DNA from: Candidatus Zhuqueibacterota bacterium
Lineage (GTDB): Bacteria > Zhuqueibacterota > QNDG01 > JABMRT01
Assembly: GCA_013202295.1 (NCBI GenBank)
Contig: JABMRT010000093.1
Coordinates: 1 to 64,000, forward strand
Length of the DNA stretch: 64,000 nt
Direction of reading: 5' to 3'
The stretch's first letter is position 1, and each line of letters starts with the position of its first letter. Shown here in pieces: positions 20,171 through 29,590 of this stretch. The notes below the pieces were generated by a model that did no database searches, was not told the DNA's origin, and saw only the letters and a program-made list of their open reading frames with translations. A program made the translations under genes and the position numbers.

Positions 20171-21499
20171 ATGAGAATGCAAGTTTTACTTTACCTGTTA
20201 ATTTTTATATGTGTGGGAGTGAATGCACAGGACACACTTCGCCTGGATCTGGATCAATGCGTGGAAACCGCATTAAAAAGTAATCCCCAAATATTACAGA
20301 GCGAATTCTATCGCGAAATGTCTGAAAAAGATGTCACAATAGCATTTTCTAACTTTCTTCCCAATGTAAATGCCAGCATGGGATACAACCACTCCACTTT
20401 GGGTCCTTCTTCTCAATTACGTATTGATACGCGTTCAGGCATACTTGTCCCACTGCAGCCCGATGAAATCAAATCTTGGTCCTCCTCTGCTGATGCAACA
20501 ATAAGCCAGACTTTGTTCAACGGAGGATATAACTTCTACAATCTTTCTCAAGCAAAGAACATGGACAAGAGTGCCAAATATTCACTTGAAGCCACAAAAC
20601 AGGAGATTATCTATCGTGTAAAAGAACGATATTACAATCTATTGAAGCAGGAACAATTGCTTCAGGTTCAACACAAAGCGCTGGAATCAGCTAAAGAATC
20701 TCTGAGGCTTTCCCGAACCTTGTTTACTGTGGGCAAGGCTTCCAAATCGGATGAGCTACAGGCTCAGGTTTTAAAAGATCAGGCTGAACTTGCAGTGATT
20801 GAACAGGAAAATATTCTCTCTATCGCGCATTCCTCATTAAACCATGTACTCGGTTTTGATGTGAACAAGGTGATTAAGATTTCGGACAACTTTGATATCC
20901 AGGAAATAGTAATTACATATGAGAAGGCGGCTGAATCGGGCCGGATGTATAATCCCAATTTGATCAAATCTCAGTATGATTTGAAAGCCTCACAAAACTA
21001 TATCGGCATGGCCACAAGTAGTTACCTTCCGAATATTTCCATATACGCCGGATACTCTTGGCGTCATCAGGATTTTAGTCGCATCGAAAATTGGCGGGAT
21101 GAAGATTATAACTGGTATTCGGGTATCTCCTTATCAATCCCGATTTTTCAGGGGTTTTCTCGGATCGCCAATGTCAGCAAAGCCAAATTGAATTATAATT
21201 ATAATCAAGAGATCCAAATTCAACTCCAGAAAGACATTGATCTTGAGCTGAAAGAATCTTATTTTTTACTTCACCAGGCCAAGAAAAAAATTGCTGTGAC
21301 TGAAGTGGCTGTCGAATCAGCAGCAACCAATCTCAAACTGATGCAGGAAAAATTCAGGATTGGATCGGGTACCATGCTTGATATTACGGTTGCCCAGGTC
21401 AGTGATGTGGAAGCCCAAAGCAACAGGATACAAGCATTGTATGAGTATAAACTCAGTGCAGCCCGCTTACAGAAAGCAATGGGGCAATTAAAAGAATAA
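20171..21499 (+). CDS. TolC family outer-membrane efflux protein
   Basis: Forms the outer-membrane channel of a tripartite exporter. A signal peptide (MRMQVLLYLLIFICVGVNAQ) precedes two repeats of the OEP fold. LDQCVETALKSNPQILQ begins the first helical repeat and ESGRMYNPNLIKSQYDL the second. The ATG at 20171 has AAAGGA upstream; an in-frame TTG at 20156 lies before that site and is rejected. The 442-residue length is normal. It is followed at 24 to 34 bp intervals by the adaptor, ATPase and two permeases of the same machine. Confidence 0.93.
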   Translation: MRMQVLLYLLIFICVGVNAQDTLRLDLDQCVETALKSNPQILQSEFYREMSEKDVTIAFSNFLPNVNASMGYNHSTLGPSSQLRIDTRSGILVPLQPDEIKSWSSSADATISQTLFNGGYNFYNLSQAKNMDKSAKYSLEATKQEIIYRVKERYYNLLKQEQLLQVQHKALESAKESLRLSRTLFTVGKASKSDELQAQVLKDQAELAVIEQENILSIAHSSLNHVLGFDVNKVIKISDNFDIQEIVITYEKAAESGRMYNPNLIKSQYDLKASQNYIGMATSSYLPNISIYAGYSWRHQDFSRIENWRDEDYNWYSGISLSIPIFQGFSRIANVSKAKLNYNYNQEIQIQLQKDIDLELKESYFLLHQAKKKIAVTEVAVESAATNLKLMQEKFRIGSGTMLDITVAQVSDVEAQSNRIQALYEYKLSAARLQKAMGQLKE

Positions 21500-21528
21500 C
21501 AGGTTTTGAGAAAAAGGAGCAGAAACTG

Positions 21529-22773
21529 ATGCGTATATCAAAAAAGAAGCTGTTCATATTTATTGGAATTTTCGTGGTGTTGGCCGTTTTTGTTTTTGCC
21601 AACCTTAAGAAAAAAGGACAAAAAACAAAGATCCAGACTGAGACCGTCTCGAAGGGAACGATTACTGAAACCGTATCCGGTTCAGCGCGCATTCAACCGG
21701 AAGTACAAGTGAAGATCTCTGCAAAAGTAAGCGGTCAGATCGTGGATCTGGGCGTCAAGGAGGGCGATTCAGTCACAGAGGGGCAGTTCCTGGCTCAATT
21801 GGATCAGGAGTATTATCAGGCGGCGATGGAACAAACCCAATCGAACCTGGCCTTTGCTGAAGCCGGATATACCAAAGCGCAAAATGAATATAACCGATAT
21901 AAGCAACTGTTTGAGGACAATCTTACTTCAGAGGCAGAACTGGATCTGGCCAAATCCAACTTTGGACAGGCCAAGGCCCAGGTGGAACAGGGTGAAGCTA
22001 CTTTGAAACAGGCCAGAGATAATCTGGCAAAAACCACGATTTATTCTCCGATGGATGGCACGGTCAGTCAGCTCAACAAGAAACTCGGAGAAATGGCCAT
22101 GGGATCTCAGTTTACTCTTGATGTGATCATGGTTGTTTCTGATCTGACACAGATGCAGGCAGAAACGGAAATCGATGAGAATGATGTCATCCATGTAACC
22201 GTGGATGATACAGCCAATATCATGATTGACGCATTCCCGGACACCACATTCAAAGGCGTTGTTTATGAAATTGCCAATACCGGATCCACGCTTGGTCAGG
22301 GTACAATGGAACAAGTTACCAACTTTCTCGTGAAAGTTGCCATGATCGAAAAACCTGAGCACCTCCGGCCCGGTATGTCATCCACAGTGGATATTATAAC
22401 GGAATCAAAGGAAAACGTACTAAAGGTTCCGATTCAATGTGTCACAATCCGTAAGCCAGTCAAGGAAGAGGTAGAAACAACCGAAGAAACAGCTGATTCA
22501 ACAAAGACTGATTCAACCGAAACAAAAGGAAAACCGAAAGAAGAAGAAAAACCCGTAAAGGTCATATTTATTGTTGAGAACAACATTGCTCAACAGCTTG
22601 AGGTGGAAACCGGAATTTCAAGTGATACAGAATGGGAAATTAAAAGCGGACTTGAAGAAGGTGCCGAAATCGTAAGCGGCCCCTACCGAATTCTTTCAAA
22701 ACAGTTGAATGACAAAGACGAAATCAGTGTGGACAACTCTCTGAAAAAGGATACGTCTGAAAATGAGTCCTAA
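21529..22773 (+). CDS. HlyD/MacA-type periplasmic adaptor
   Basis: Links the inner-membrane MacB-type permease to TolC. An N-terminal membrane anchor (about 8-25) is followed by a lipoyl-like half (ISAKVSGQIVDLGVKEGDSV), a long coiled-coil hairpin (about 90-165), the second lipoyl half (TIYSPMDGTVSQL), and beta-barrel and proximal domains. The 414 residues include an acidic, low-complexity insert (about 312-345, rich in E, T and K) in the membrane-proximal domain that typical MacA lacks. It is encoded between the TolC and ATPase genes. Confidence 0.93.
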   Translation: MRISKKKLFIFIGIFVVLAVFVFANLKKKGQKTKIQTETVSKGTITETVSGSARIQPEVQVKISAKVSGQIVDLGVKEGDSVTEGQFLAQLDQEYYQAAMEQTQSNLAFAEAGYTKAQNEYNRYKQLFEDNLTSEAELDLAKSNFGQAKAQVEQGEATLKQARDNLAKTTIYSPMDGTVSQLNKKLGEMAMGSQFTLDVIMVVSDLTQMQAETEIDENDVIHVTVDDTANIMIDAFPDTTFKGVVYEIANTGSTLGQGTMEQVTNFLVKVAMIEKPEHLRPGMSSTVDIITESKENVLKVPIQCVTIRKPVKEEVETTEETADSTKTDSTETKGKPKEEEKPVKVIFIVENNIAQQLEVETGISSDTEWEIKSGLEEGAEIVSGPYRILSKQLNDKDEISVDNSLKKDTSENES

Positions 22774-22797
22774 TCGCAGCACGAGGAGTATGAATCT

Positions 22798-23475
22798 ATG
22801 ATGATCGAACTGAAGAATATCGTTAAGGAATACCATCTTGGTCTTGAAACAGTCCATGCTCTAGCGGGGATTGACCTTAATCTTGACAAGAATGAATACG
22901 TGGCCATTATGGGACCTTCCGGGTCTGGTAAATCCACCCTCATGAACTTGCTTGGTTGTCTCGACACACCGTCAGAGGGTGAATACCATCTCAACAGCCA
23001 GAATGTTAGCGAGATGAGTGATGATGAACTGGCAGAAATCCGTAACAGGGAAATTGGATTTGTTTTCCAGAACTTCAATCTCTTGCCCCGTGCCTCTTCT
23101 CTGCACAATGTGGAGCTTCCGTTAATCTATAACGGCACACCCGCATCCAAAAGGAAAGAGCTGGCTGAAGAAGCACTCACCAAAGTGGGTTTGAGCGACA
23201 GAATGCATCACAGACCCAATGAACTGTCTGGTGGTCAGCGGCAACGCGTGGCAGTGGCTCGGGCGCTGGTAAACAATCCAGCCATTATTCTGGCGGATGA
23301 ACCTACCGGAAACCTGGATACACGCACCGGTGATGAAATCATGGATCTGTTTGAAGATCTGCATGACAATGGCAATACCATCATTATAGTGACTCATGAA
23401 GAATATATTGCTGAACATTCAGATCGAATTATTCGGCTGAGAGACGGTCGGGTCGAGAGGGATGAAGCCCGATAA
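22798..23475 (+). CDS. MacB/LolD-type ABC transporter ATPase
   Basis: Nucleotide-binding subunit of 225 residues. Walker [10 protein letters not shown] is at 39-47, the Q-loop is in [12 protein letters not shown], the signature is [10 protein letters not shown], Walker B is [11 protein letters not shown], and the switch histidine is in IVTHE. These are typical of the type VII (mechanotransmission) ABC family that includes MacB and LolD. Unlike MacB it is separate from the permease. It probably serves both downstream permeases as a heterodimer. Confidence 0.95.
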   Translation: MMIELKNIVKEYHLGLETVHALAGIDLNLDKNEYVAIMGPSGSGKSTLMNLLGCLDTPSEGEYHLNSQNVSEMSDDELAEIRNREIGFVFQNFNLLPRASSLHNVELPLIYNGTPASKRKELAEEALTKVGLSDRMHHRPNELSGGQRQRVAVARALVNNPAIILADEPTGNLDTRTGDEIMDLFEDLHDNGNTIIIVTHEEYIAEHSDRIIRLRDGRVERDEAR

Positions 23476-23509
23476 ACGAAATATCCACTGAATAATAGAG
23501 CAGAGGATT

Positions 23510-24745
23510 ATGATCATCTCATTATCAGAACTGAGCGAAGGGTTTCGAATCGCCCTGCATGCACTTAAGACCAATCGTTTGAGAACCATCTTAACGACCC
23601 TTGGTATTCTCATAGGAGTTGTGGTAATCACCGTCATTATTTCCGTGATTCAGGGAATGAATACATACGTCAGTGGTGAGCTCTCTGCGATTGGCACAGA
23701 CAATGTCTTTGTTACTCAATATCCCTGGATGATCAACAGCTGGGAAGAGTGGCTTCGCGTTCGAGGCCGGCCGAAAATCGACAGCAAGCATTTTGAGTTT
23801 ATACAAGAGTATGCGACTCTTGCTGAGGTTGTTGCCCCAGAGGTAGCAACCCGGAGAACTGTTAAATATCGAAATGAAGATTTGACCAGAGTAATTATAT
23901 ACGGAACAACCCCCGGCTATATGGTGCTTTCCGATGCCATGCCCGAATTCGGACGTTTTTTCAATGACTCAGAAATGCAGCATCGGAGAAATGTCTGTGT
24001 GATAGGCTGGGAAATTGCTGACAAGCTATATAAGGATGTGGATCCGATCGGCAAACGCATAAAGATTGGTAGCCAGTCATTCTTCATATTGGGTGTGATG
24101 GAAGAACGGGGGCAGTTATTTGACTTTAGCATGGATAACAATGTTCTGATTCCCTATACCGTATTTCAAAAAGCATTCGGAAAACATCGTTCTCTGGAAA
24201 TTCAAGCCAAAGCTGTGAATCCAGAACTTGTTGAAGAGTTAAAGGATGAGCTGGAAGAATTGATGCGGCGTACAAGAGGATTAAAAGTCGGACAGGAAAA
24301 TGATTTCAATATCAATCAGCAGAGTCAATTGATGGATGTCTACAATAATCTGACAAAAGTCTTATGGATTGTTCTGATCGGTATTGGATCCATTGCGCTT
24401 TTAGTCGGAGGTATCGGAATCATGAATATTATGTTGGTTTCCGTGACTGAAAGAACCCGTGAAATTGGTATTCGAAAGGCCCTGGGCGCAAAACGCAAAG
24501 TAATCCTGTTACAATTTCTGGTTGAATCGATGTTTATTTCGAGTATTGGCGTCATTTTAGGATTATTAATATCCATTGGCCTGGCCACTGCCATTAAACA
24601 GGCTTCACCCATTCCTGTAGACATCTCTGGCTGGGTGGCTTTACTCGGAGTTGGTTTTACTGTCACGATTGGTCTTTTCTTCGGACTTTACCCGGCTTCC
24701 AAAGCATCGAAACTTGATCCGATTGAAGCCCTCAGATATGAATAG
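23510..24745 (+). CDS. MacB-type ABC permease, first of two
   Basis: A 411-residue permease. The first membrane helix (LRTILTTLGILIGVVVITVI) is followed by a large periplasmic MacB_PCD domain (about 55-275) and three C-terminal helices of the FtsX domain. RTREIGIRKALGAKRKVILLQF is the coupling segment that contacts the ATPase. Paralogous to the next gene, with the same architecture and the same C-terminal A(S)KLDPIE(A/S)LR(Y/F)E. The pair suggests a heterodimeric exporter of unknown substrate. Confidence 0.94.
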   Translation: MIISLSELSEGFRIALHALKTNRLRTILTTLGILIGVVVITVIISVIQGMNTYVSGELSAIGTDNVFVTQYPWMINSWEEWLRVRGRPKIDSKHFEFIQEYATLAEVVAPEVATRRTVKYRNEDLTRVIIYGTTPGYMVLSDAMPEFGRFFNDSEMQHRRNVCVIGWEIADKLYKDVDPIGKRIKIGSQSFFILGVMEERGQLFDFSMDNNVLIPYTVFQKAFGKHRSLEIQAKAVNPELVEELKDELEELMRRTRGLKVGQENDFNINQQSQLMDVYNNLTKVLWIVLIGIGSIALLVGGIGIMNIMLVSVTERTREIGIRKALGAKRKVILLQFLVESMFISSIGVILGLLISIGLATAIKQASPIPVDISGWVALLGVGFTVTIGLFFGLYPASKASKLDPIEALRYE

Positions 24746-24771
24746 AATGGCAAAGTAAAAGGATTTCATCC

Positions 24772-26013
24772 ATGCAGTCTAATGAATTTACTGTACAATT
24801 TAAAGAAAATGTCCTTATCGCACTCGATGTCATTCGCAGTAATAAAATGCGCTCTTTTTTAACATTGCTGGGTGTGATTATTGGCGTGATGTCTATTATT
24901 GGTGTGCAATCTCTCATCGAGGGATTTCAAAAAAGCATATCTGAGCAAATCGAACAGCTCGGTGCGAATGTGTTTCAAGTTCAGAAATATCCAGCCCTTG
25001 GCAATGATAACGATGAGAAATATCGCAATCGCAAAGATATCACATGGGAAAATGCGAAAGCCATCGAAAAATATTGTACAGCCGTGGAACGGGTAGGCCC
25101 CGAAGCCTGGCATTTTGAAGTGGTCATTAAATATCGCGATAAAAAAACCAGCCCGGCCAATGTACTTGCAGGAGGCACTCCTGAGTTTTTTGTGAATAAC
25201 AGCTACTTCATAGACGAAGGTCGCGCGTTCTCCGATGTGGATGTTCAGCAGAAAGCAAATGTCGCTGTTCTGGGTAAAGATATTGTAGACACCTTGTTTC
25301 CCTATGAAAATCCTTTAGGCAAGGTTGTTACAGTGGATGGACGGCGCTATCAGGTTGTGGGCACACTCGAAGAAATTGGAAGCCGGTTCGGGGGCAGCGA
25401 GGACAATAAAATCGCCATCCCACTTTCGACATTTTTAAAATACTATGGCAGCAACCGTTCTCTCAACATTACGGTTCAGGCGGCTTCGATTGAGATGATG
25501 GACATTGCACAAGAACAGGTCATAGGTGTATTACGGGCTGTGCGCAAAGTACCGCCGGGAGAACCAAATGATTTTGAAATCTGGAGCAGCGACACGATAA
25601 TCAGTACATTTAACAATATGACCAAGGCTGTTCGCATTGGTGCGATGGTCATCGTCTCTTTCTCCCTTCTGGTTGCGGGTATCGGAATTATGAACATCAT
25701 GCTCGTTTCAATTCGAGAGCGTACACGGGAGATTGGTATTCGTATGGCGATCGGTGCTCGAAGAGCTGATATTCGACTTCAATTTCTGATTGAAGCAATG
25801 TTTCTCTCAATTTTGGGAGGATTTATCGGGATTATCACCGGTGTGGGATTGGCACAATTAATCTCACTTGTCAGCCCCGTACCAGCCGCCATCCCTGTTT
25901 CTACGATATTTTTAGCTTTTATTGTTTGTGCAATAGTTGGAATTGTTTTTGGTGTCTATCCTGCTGCAAAAGCCAGCAAGCTGGATCCGATTGAATCTTT
26001 AAGATTCGAATAA
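24772..26013 (+). CDS. MacB-type ABC permease, second of two
   Basis: A 413-residue paralogue of the preceding permease, encoded 26 bp downstream. It has an N-terminal helix (MRSFLTLLGVIIGVMSIIGV), a periplasmic MacB_PCD domain and three terminal helices. The coupling segment reads RTREIGIRMAIGARRADIRLQF. Sequence divergence in the periplasmic domain suggests that the two subunits contact substrate or adaptor differently. Substrates of such exporters include lipoproteins, peptides and macrolides; none can be chosen here. Confidence 0.94.
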   Translation: MQSNEFTVQFKENVLIALDVIRSNKMRSFLTLLGVIIGVMSIIGVQSLIEGFQKSISEQIEQLGANVFQVQKYPALGNDNDEKYRNRKDITWENAKAIEKYCTAVERVGPEAWHFEVVIKYRDKKTSPANVLAGGTPEFFVNNSYFIDEGRAFSDVDVQQKANVAVLGKDIVDTLFPYENPLGKVVTVDGRRYQVVGTLEEIGSRFGGSEDNKIAIPLSTFLKYYGSNRSLNITVQAASIEMMDIAQEQVIGVLRAVRKVPPGEPNDFEIWSSDTIISTFNNMTKAVRIGAMVIVSFSLLVAGIGIMNIMLVSIRERTREIGIRMAIGARRADIRLQFLIEAMFLSILGGFIGIITGVGLAQLISLVSPVPAAIPVSTIFLAFIVCAIVGIVFGVYPAAKASKLDPIESLRFE

Positions 26014-26036
26014 TTGATTAAAGGAAGGACAACCCA

Positions 26037-26384
26037 ATGGAAATGCGCGAAGAGACCAAACAGGATGTTTTAGTCCTGCATTTGGAGGGAGAACTGATGG
26101 GTGGGGAAGATTCCAAAGCCTTTCAGGAACGACTTTATGAAGCCATTCGCCAGAGTCAGGTCAACGTAGTTATAAACATGGCTGATGTGAAATGGATGAA
26201 TAGCTCAGGGCTTGGCATTTTAATGGCCGGATTGACCACATTGCGCGGCAGTGAAGGCGATCTGCGGTTGGCCGAAGTACAGGATCGGGTTAAACGCCCC
26301 ATTGAAATTACAAAACTCAATCAAGTATTAGGCATGTATAAAACTGTGGATGCTGCCATTCAAAGCTATGAACAGGAGGCTTGA
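26037..26384 (+). CDS. STAS domain protein (anti-sigma factor antagonist-like)
   Basis: A 115-residue SpoIIAA/RsbV-type single domain. MADVKWMNSSGLGILM carries the conserved serine pair that partner kinases phosphorylate in this family. No anti-sigma kinase or phosphatase lies next to it. It is embedded in the exporter operon, 23 bp after the second permease and one base before the pentapeptide gene. It could regulate the transporter, or act in the lipid-transport manner of MlaB-type STAS proteins. The role is inference. Confidence 0.88.
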   Translation: MEMREETKQDVLVLHLEGELMGGEDSKAFQERLYEAIRQSQVNVVINMADVKWMNSSGLGILMAGLTTLRGSEGDLRLAEVQDRVKRPIEITKLNQVLGMYKTVDAAIQSYEQEA

Positions 26385-26385
26385 T

Positions 26386-26955
26386 ATGGCGCCAATGACA
26401 CGTGAACAGGTTGTGCAAAAAGTACAGGATGGAGGATCATTGGCAGGATTCGACCTCTCAAACGCAGATCTGTCTTATTCAAATCTTAAGGGTGCCAATC
26501 TTAAAGGAGCCAATTTAAAAAATGCCCATCTTCAAAACACCAACTTGAATAATGCAGATCTTTCAGAGGCTGATTTGGAAAATGCATTTTTGTTCGGATC
26601 CAGTTTACAAGGCGTAAACTTTGAAGGAGCCAACCTGACAGGTGCGAACCTGCAGGACACCAACATGGAGAAGGCCAATTTAAAGGGCGTAAATTTAAGT
26701 GGACTCTCCCTGTTCGGAGCACAGCTGGATGGAGCCAATTGTGAATCGGCCAATTTATCAAAGGCAAAGATGAAACGGGCCAGTCTGATTGAAACCAATT
26801 TAAGGAATGCCGATCTCAGGGGAACACATCTCCAGAGGGCAAACTTGAGAAAAGCTGATTTGACCAATGCCCAACTGGATGGCGCAAAACTCTTGAATGC
26901 CGATCTCACAGGCGCAAAAACACAAGGCGTTGATCTGGCAGGTACAGTCCAATAA
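26386..26955 (+). CDS. Pentapeptide-repeat protein
   Basis: A 189-residue protein made almost wholly of A(N/D)LxX repeats from about residue 20 (ADLSYSNLKGANLKGANLKN and on), about 30 in all. These fold into a right-handed quadrilateral beta-helix. Some members mimic DNA and protect gyrase; most have unknown roles. No signal peptide is visible. The ATG at 26386 has CAGGAGG at the right distance and lies one base after the STAS stop, so the two are translationally coupled. An upstream in-frame ATG (26350) is inside the STAS gene and rejected. Confidence 0.92.
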   Translation: MAPMTREQVVQKVQDGGSLAGFDLSNADLSYSNLKGANLKGANLKNAHLQNTNLNNADLSEADLENAFLFGSSLQGVNFEGANLTGANLQDTNMEKANLKGVNLSGLSLFGAQLDGANCESANLSKAKMKRASLIETNLRNADLRGTHLQRANLRKADLTNAQLDGAKLLNADLTGAKTQGVDLAGTVQ

Positions 26956-26975
26956 TTGGATCTTATAATTTTTGG

Positions 26976-27009
26976 AAAAAGCAGACTCATTTTGAGTCGG
27001 CTTTTTTTT
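26976..27009 (+). terminator. Rho-independent terminator after the exporter operon
   Basis: AAAAAGC and GACTCA pair with TGAGTC and GCTTTTT around a TTT loop, with one internal mismatch, and a run of eight T follows. Confidence 0.85.
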
Positions 27010-27037
27010 GGATCTATGTTATTTTATATAGGTAGCA

Positions 27038-27325
27038 CTAATCAACAAACATGAATTCGCCACGGATTTTCACTGATGCAAACCGATTTAAAAAGACGAG
27101 ACGTTTACAATCCAATTCCCCTTTTTCCTAAACGGATGAACAATCCAACTATCACTTAAGTCGCTTTTAATACGATTAATAATTGTAGCTCATTCTTCGA
27201 ATTGTACCTTATCAATACTTTCAGTTAAATAATAACTACTTGAAAAACGGATCAAACTATAGTGGCTATTTTTTCATCTAATCATTTCACTCTATCTGTG
27301 TTTCATCCGTGTTTATCTGTGGCCC
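27038..27325 (-). repeat. Copy B of the TIR-bounded GxxExxY element (decayed)
   Basis: About 288 bp, co-linear with copy A, sharing the outer CTAATCAACAAA and the inner TIR pair (27059-27078 and 27304-27323). The two copies keep the same order throughout but differ by many point changes, so they are old. It lies between the exporter terminator and fni. Confidence 0.75.
27110..27233 (-). pseudogene. Remnant of a GxxExxY (PDDEXK_3-like) gene, copy B
   Basis: The - strand from 27233 reads II, a stop, LKVLIRYNSKNE, QLLIVLKAT, a stop, then VGLFIRLGK. The motif order is that of the GxxExxY C-terminal half, with stops at two points. It aligns residue by residue with copy A (IELEVLIKHNSKDA, QLLVALKTT). 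Confidence 0.65.
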
Positions 27326-27499
27326 ATTTGATTTTAAAAATCCACTCGATTCAACAGAACACCGAATTTCTTATATCCGGATGAAAGCGCTTGATTTTTT
27401 CTTCCTAATTTGCGACCTTAAAACACTGTTTTTTCAATCATCGGGAATTATATCGCATTATAAATCCTCTCCCATTCATGCGGGACAACCGGGATTCAC

Positions 27500-28516
27500 A
27501 TGAGCATTTCAAAGCGCAAACAGGAACACATCGATATTGCCATGAATCAATCCGTTAAATTCACAGAGAAGACGAATGGATTTGAACATTATGATCTTGT
27601 GCATTGCGCACTTCCGGAACTGAACGTTGAGGACATTCATCCGCAGATCCAATTTCTGAATAAACCTCTCTCCTCACCTCTGATGATCACGGCCATGACC
27701 GGTGGATTTGAAGGCGCGAAAGCCATCAACGCCGCACTGGCTGAAGCGTGCCAATCTGAAGGGGTTGCACTCGGTCTCGGCAGCCAGCGTCAAATGCTGG
27801 AAGATGAAAATTATCTGGATTCCTTCACGATTGCCCGTGAGAAAGGACCTGATATTGTCTTGGTGGGCAATATTGGCGCGGTGCAATTGGTTGGGATGAC
27901 GAATTTAAGCCCTGTCTGTTACGCTGTGGAGAGGATTGAAGCCGATGCACTGGCCGTACACCTGAATGTCCTTCAGGAAGTCCTTCAACCGGAAGGAAAC
28001 ATCCGGTTTAAAGGAATGTTACACGGCATTGAGAAGATCGTCAAGGAGCTGGACGTTCCCGTAATTGTGAAAGAAATCGGATGCGGCATCTCCCGTGAAG
28101 TGGCATTGAAGCTTGTGGATGTCGGGGTGACAGTCATAGATGTCGCTGGCGCGGGCGGTACATCCTGGGCGGGGATTGAATCACATCGGGCAGATCGGAA
28201 TGCACTTGCTGGTCAGTTCTGGAATTGGGGCATCCCGACCGCGGTATCACTTGAGATGATCTCAGATATTGAATCTCTCACAATCATCGCGTCAGGCGGA
28301 ATAGACAACGGCATCACCATGGCCAAAGCCATTGCTTTGGGAGCGGATCTGTGCGGAGCTGCCTTGCCTTTCCTTCATGCCTATTCAGAGAGCGGAGCAG
28401 ATAGCGTGGCTGCGCTCATCCGGCAGTGGAAAGAAGCGTATCGGACAGCCCTTTTGTTAACCGGATGTCAGGATACGATTTCACTTCAGAATCGAAAACC
28501 TTTACGAACTTGTTAA
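27500..28516 (+). CDS. fni: Type 2 isopentenyl-diphosphate delta-isomerase
   Basis: FMN- and NAD(P)H-dependent enzyme that interconverts IPP and DMAPP. The 338-residue TIM-barrel protein shows the family's N-terminus SKRKQEHIDIA, the flavin-binding TAMTGGF, GLGSQRQMLED, VKEIGCGIS, and the phosphate-binding ASGGIDNG near the C-terminus. A prenyl synthase gene starts 11 bp downstream, so isomerisation and chain elongation are encoded together. Confidence 0.96.
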   Translation: MSISKRKQEHIDIAMNQSVKFTEKTNGFEHYDLVHCALPELNVEDIHPQIQFLNKPLSSPLMITAMTGGFEGAKAINAALAEACQSEGVALGLGSQRQMLEDENYLDSFTIAREKGPDIVLVGNIGAVQLVGMTNLSPVCYAVERIEADALAVHLNVLQEVLQPEGNIRFKGMLHGIEKIVKELDVPVIVKEIGCGISREVALKLVDVGVTVIDVAGAGGTSWAGIESHRADRNALAGQFWNWGIPTAVSLEMISDIESLTIIASGGIDNGITMAKAIALGADLCGAALPFLHAYSESGADSVAALIRQWKEAYRTALLLTGCQDTISLQNRKPLRTC

Positions 28517-28526
28517 ACGGATCATT

Positions 28527-29504
28527 ATGACCTATCAGGAAGCAGTCCGTCACATTCATCAACTGATGGATGATAAAATCGAATTCCTGTTTAAGGACAA
28601 ACAGCCGGAGTCTTTATATCAGGCCATGCTGTATCCGATTGAAGCAGGAGGAAAACGAATTCGTCCTCTGATGCTCGCATTTAGTTGCCAGGCTGTTGGG
28701 GGGGCTTTGGATGTGTGCCTCGACGTAGCGCTTGCTGTCGAATTACTTCACACATTCACCCTCGTGCATGATGACATCATGGATCACGACGCACTCCGCC
28801 GCGGCAGACCCACCGTCCATGTTAAATGGGATGAACCCACTGCAATCCTTGCGGGAGACGGCCTCGTCACCCTGGCATTTCAAAGCCTCTCACAAACCAA
28901 TCATCCACATTTGAAAGAGATTCTGCAAATCTTCACAAACGGACTTCTCGAATTGTGCGAAGGCCAGGCCATGGACAAAGCCTTTGAAGTGCAATCCTCT
29001 GTGAAGCTGGATGAGTACCTCGAGATGATCGACAAAAAGACCGCCCGATTAATCGAGGTATCCTGCAGGATCGGCGCTGTCATTGGTAATGGTTCGGATG
29101 AAGAGCAAGAGGCCATCCGTAAATACGCCTGTAATCTGGGGTGGGCGTTTCAAATCCAGGATGATTTACTGGACCTGATCTCGAACGAATCCGTATCCGG
29201 CAAACCCATTGGCAGTGACCTGCGGGAAAAGAAGAAAACCATCCTGACAATCCTTTTCGAAAATCGGGCTTCTGATATTCAACGGAACCAATTTCTGAAA
29301 TTATGGAAGCAAAATTCCCTGTCTAATGAGGAGATTCATGAGATCAGGACGTTATTTGAGGAAACCGGAGTCATCGGAGAGACACAGAATCGAATCAACG
29401 CCCTTCTAAATGAAGCATCGAAGGCACTCAACACCCTTCAGCCATCGGATCATAGAAATCACTTGAATGCGATGATCCTTCACCTTAAAGATCGTGTGGC
29501 TTAG
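28527..29504 (+). CDS. Polyprenyl (farnesyl/geranylgeranyl) diphosphate synthase
   Basis: Trans-prenyltransferase of 325 residues that condenses IPP units on allylic diphosphates. The first aspartate-rich motif is in LVHDDIMDHDALRRGRPT and the second in FQIQDDLLD. The GGKRIRP substrate-binding segment is near residue 40. The residues before the first aspartate motif (ELLHTFTLVHDD) set chain length; the bulky F/T pair suggests a short product (C15 to C20), but this is a guess. Pairs with fni. Confidence 0.93.
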   Translation: MTYQEAVRHIHQLMDDKIEFLFKDKQPESLYQAMLYPIEAGGKRIRPLMLAFSCQAVGGALDVCLDVALAVELLHTFTLVHDDIMDHDALRRGRPTVHVKWDEPTAILAGDGLVTLAFQSLSQTNHPHLKEILQIFTNGLLELCEGQAMDKAFEVQSSVKLDEYLEMIDKKTARLIEVSCRIGAVIGNGSDEEQEAIRKYACNLGWAFQIQDDLLDLISNESVSGKPIGSDLREKKKTILTILFENRASDIQRNQFLKLWKQNSLSNEEIHEIRTLFEETGVIGETQNRINALLNEASKALNTLQPSDHRNHLNAMILHLKDRVA

Positions 29505-29590
29505 CCCGTAAAATATAATTTTTTTTCACAGTGGAAATTACCGCCAAAATTTAGTTGATTTTTACCTCAAATGTTATCACATTAATCACA

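Noticed and set aside
27309-27503. 64-codon + strand frame before fni
   Set aside because: Overlaps the end of element copy B and the fni start; aromatic-rich junk with no ribosome binding site.
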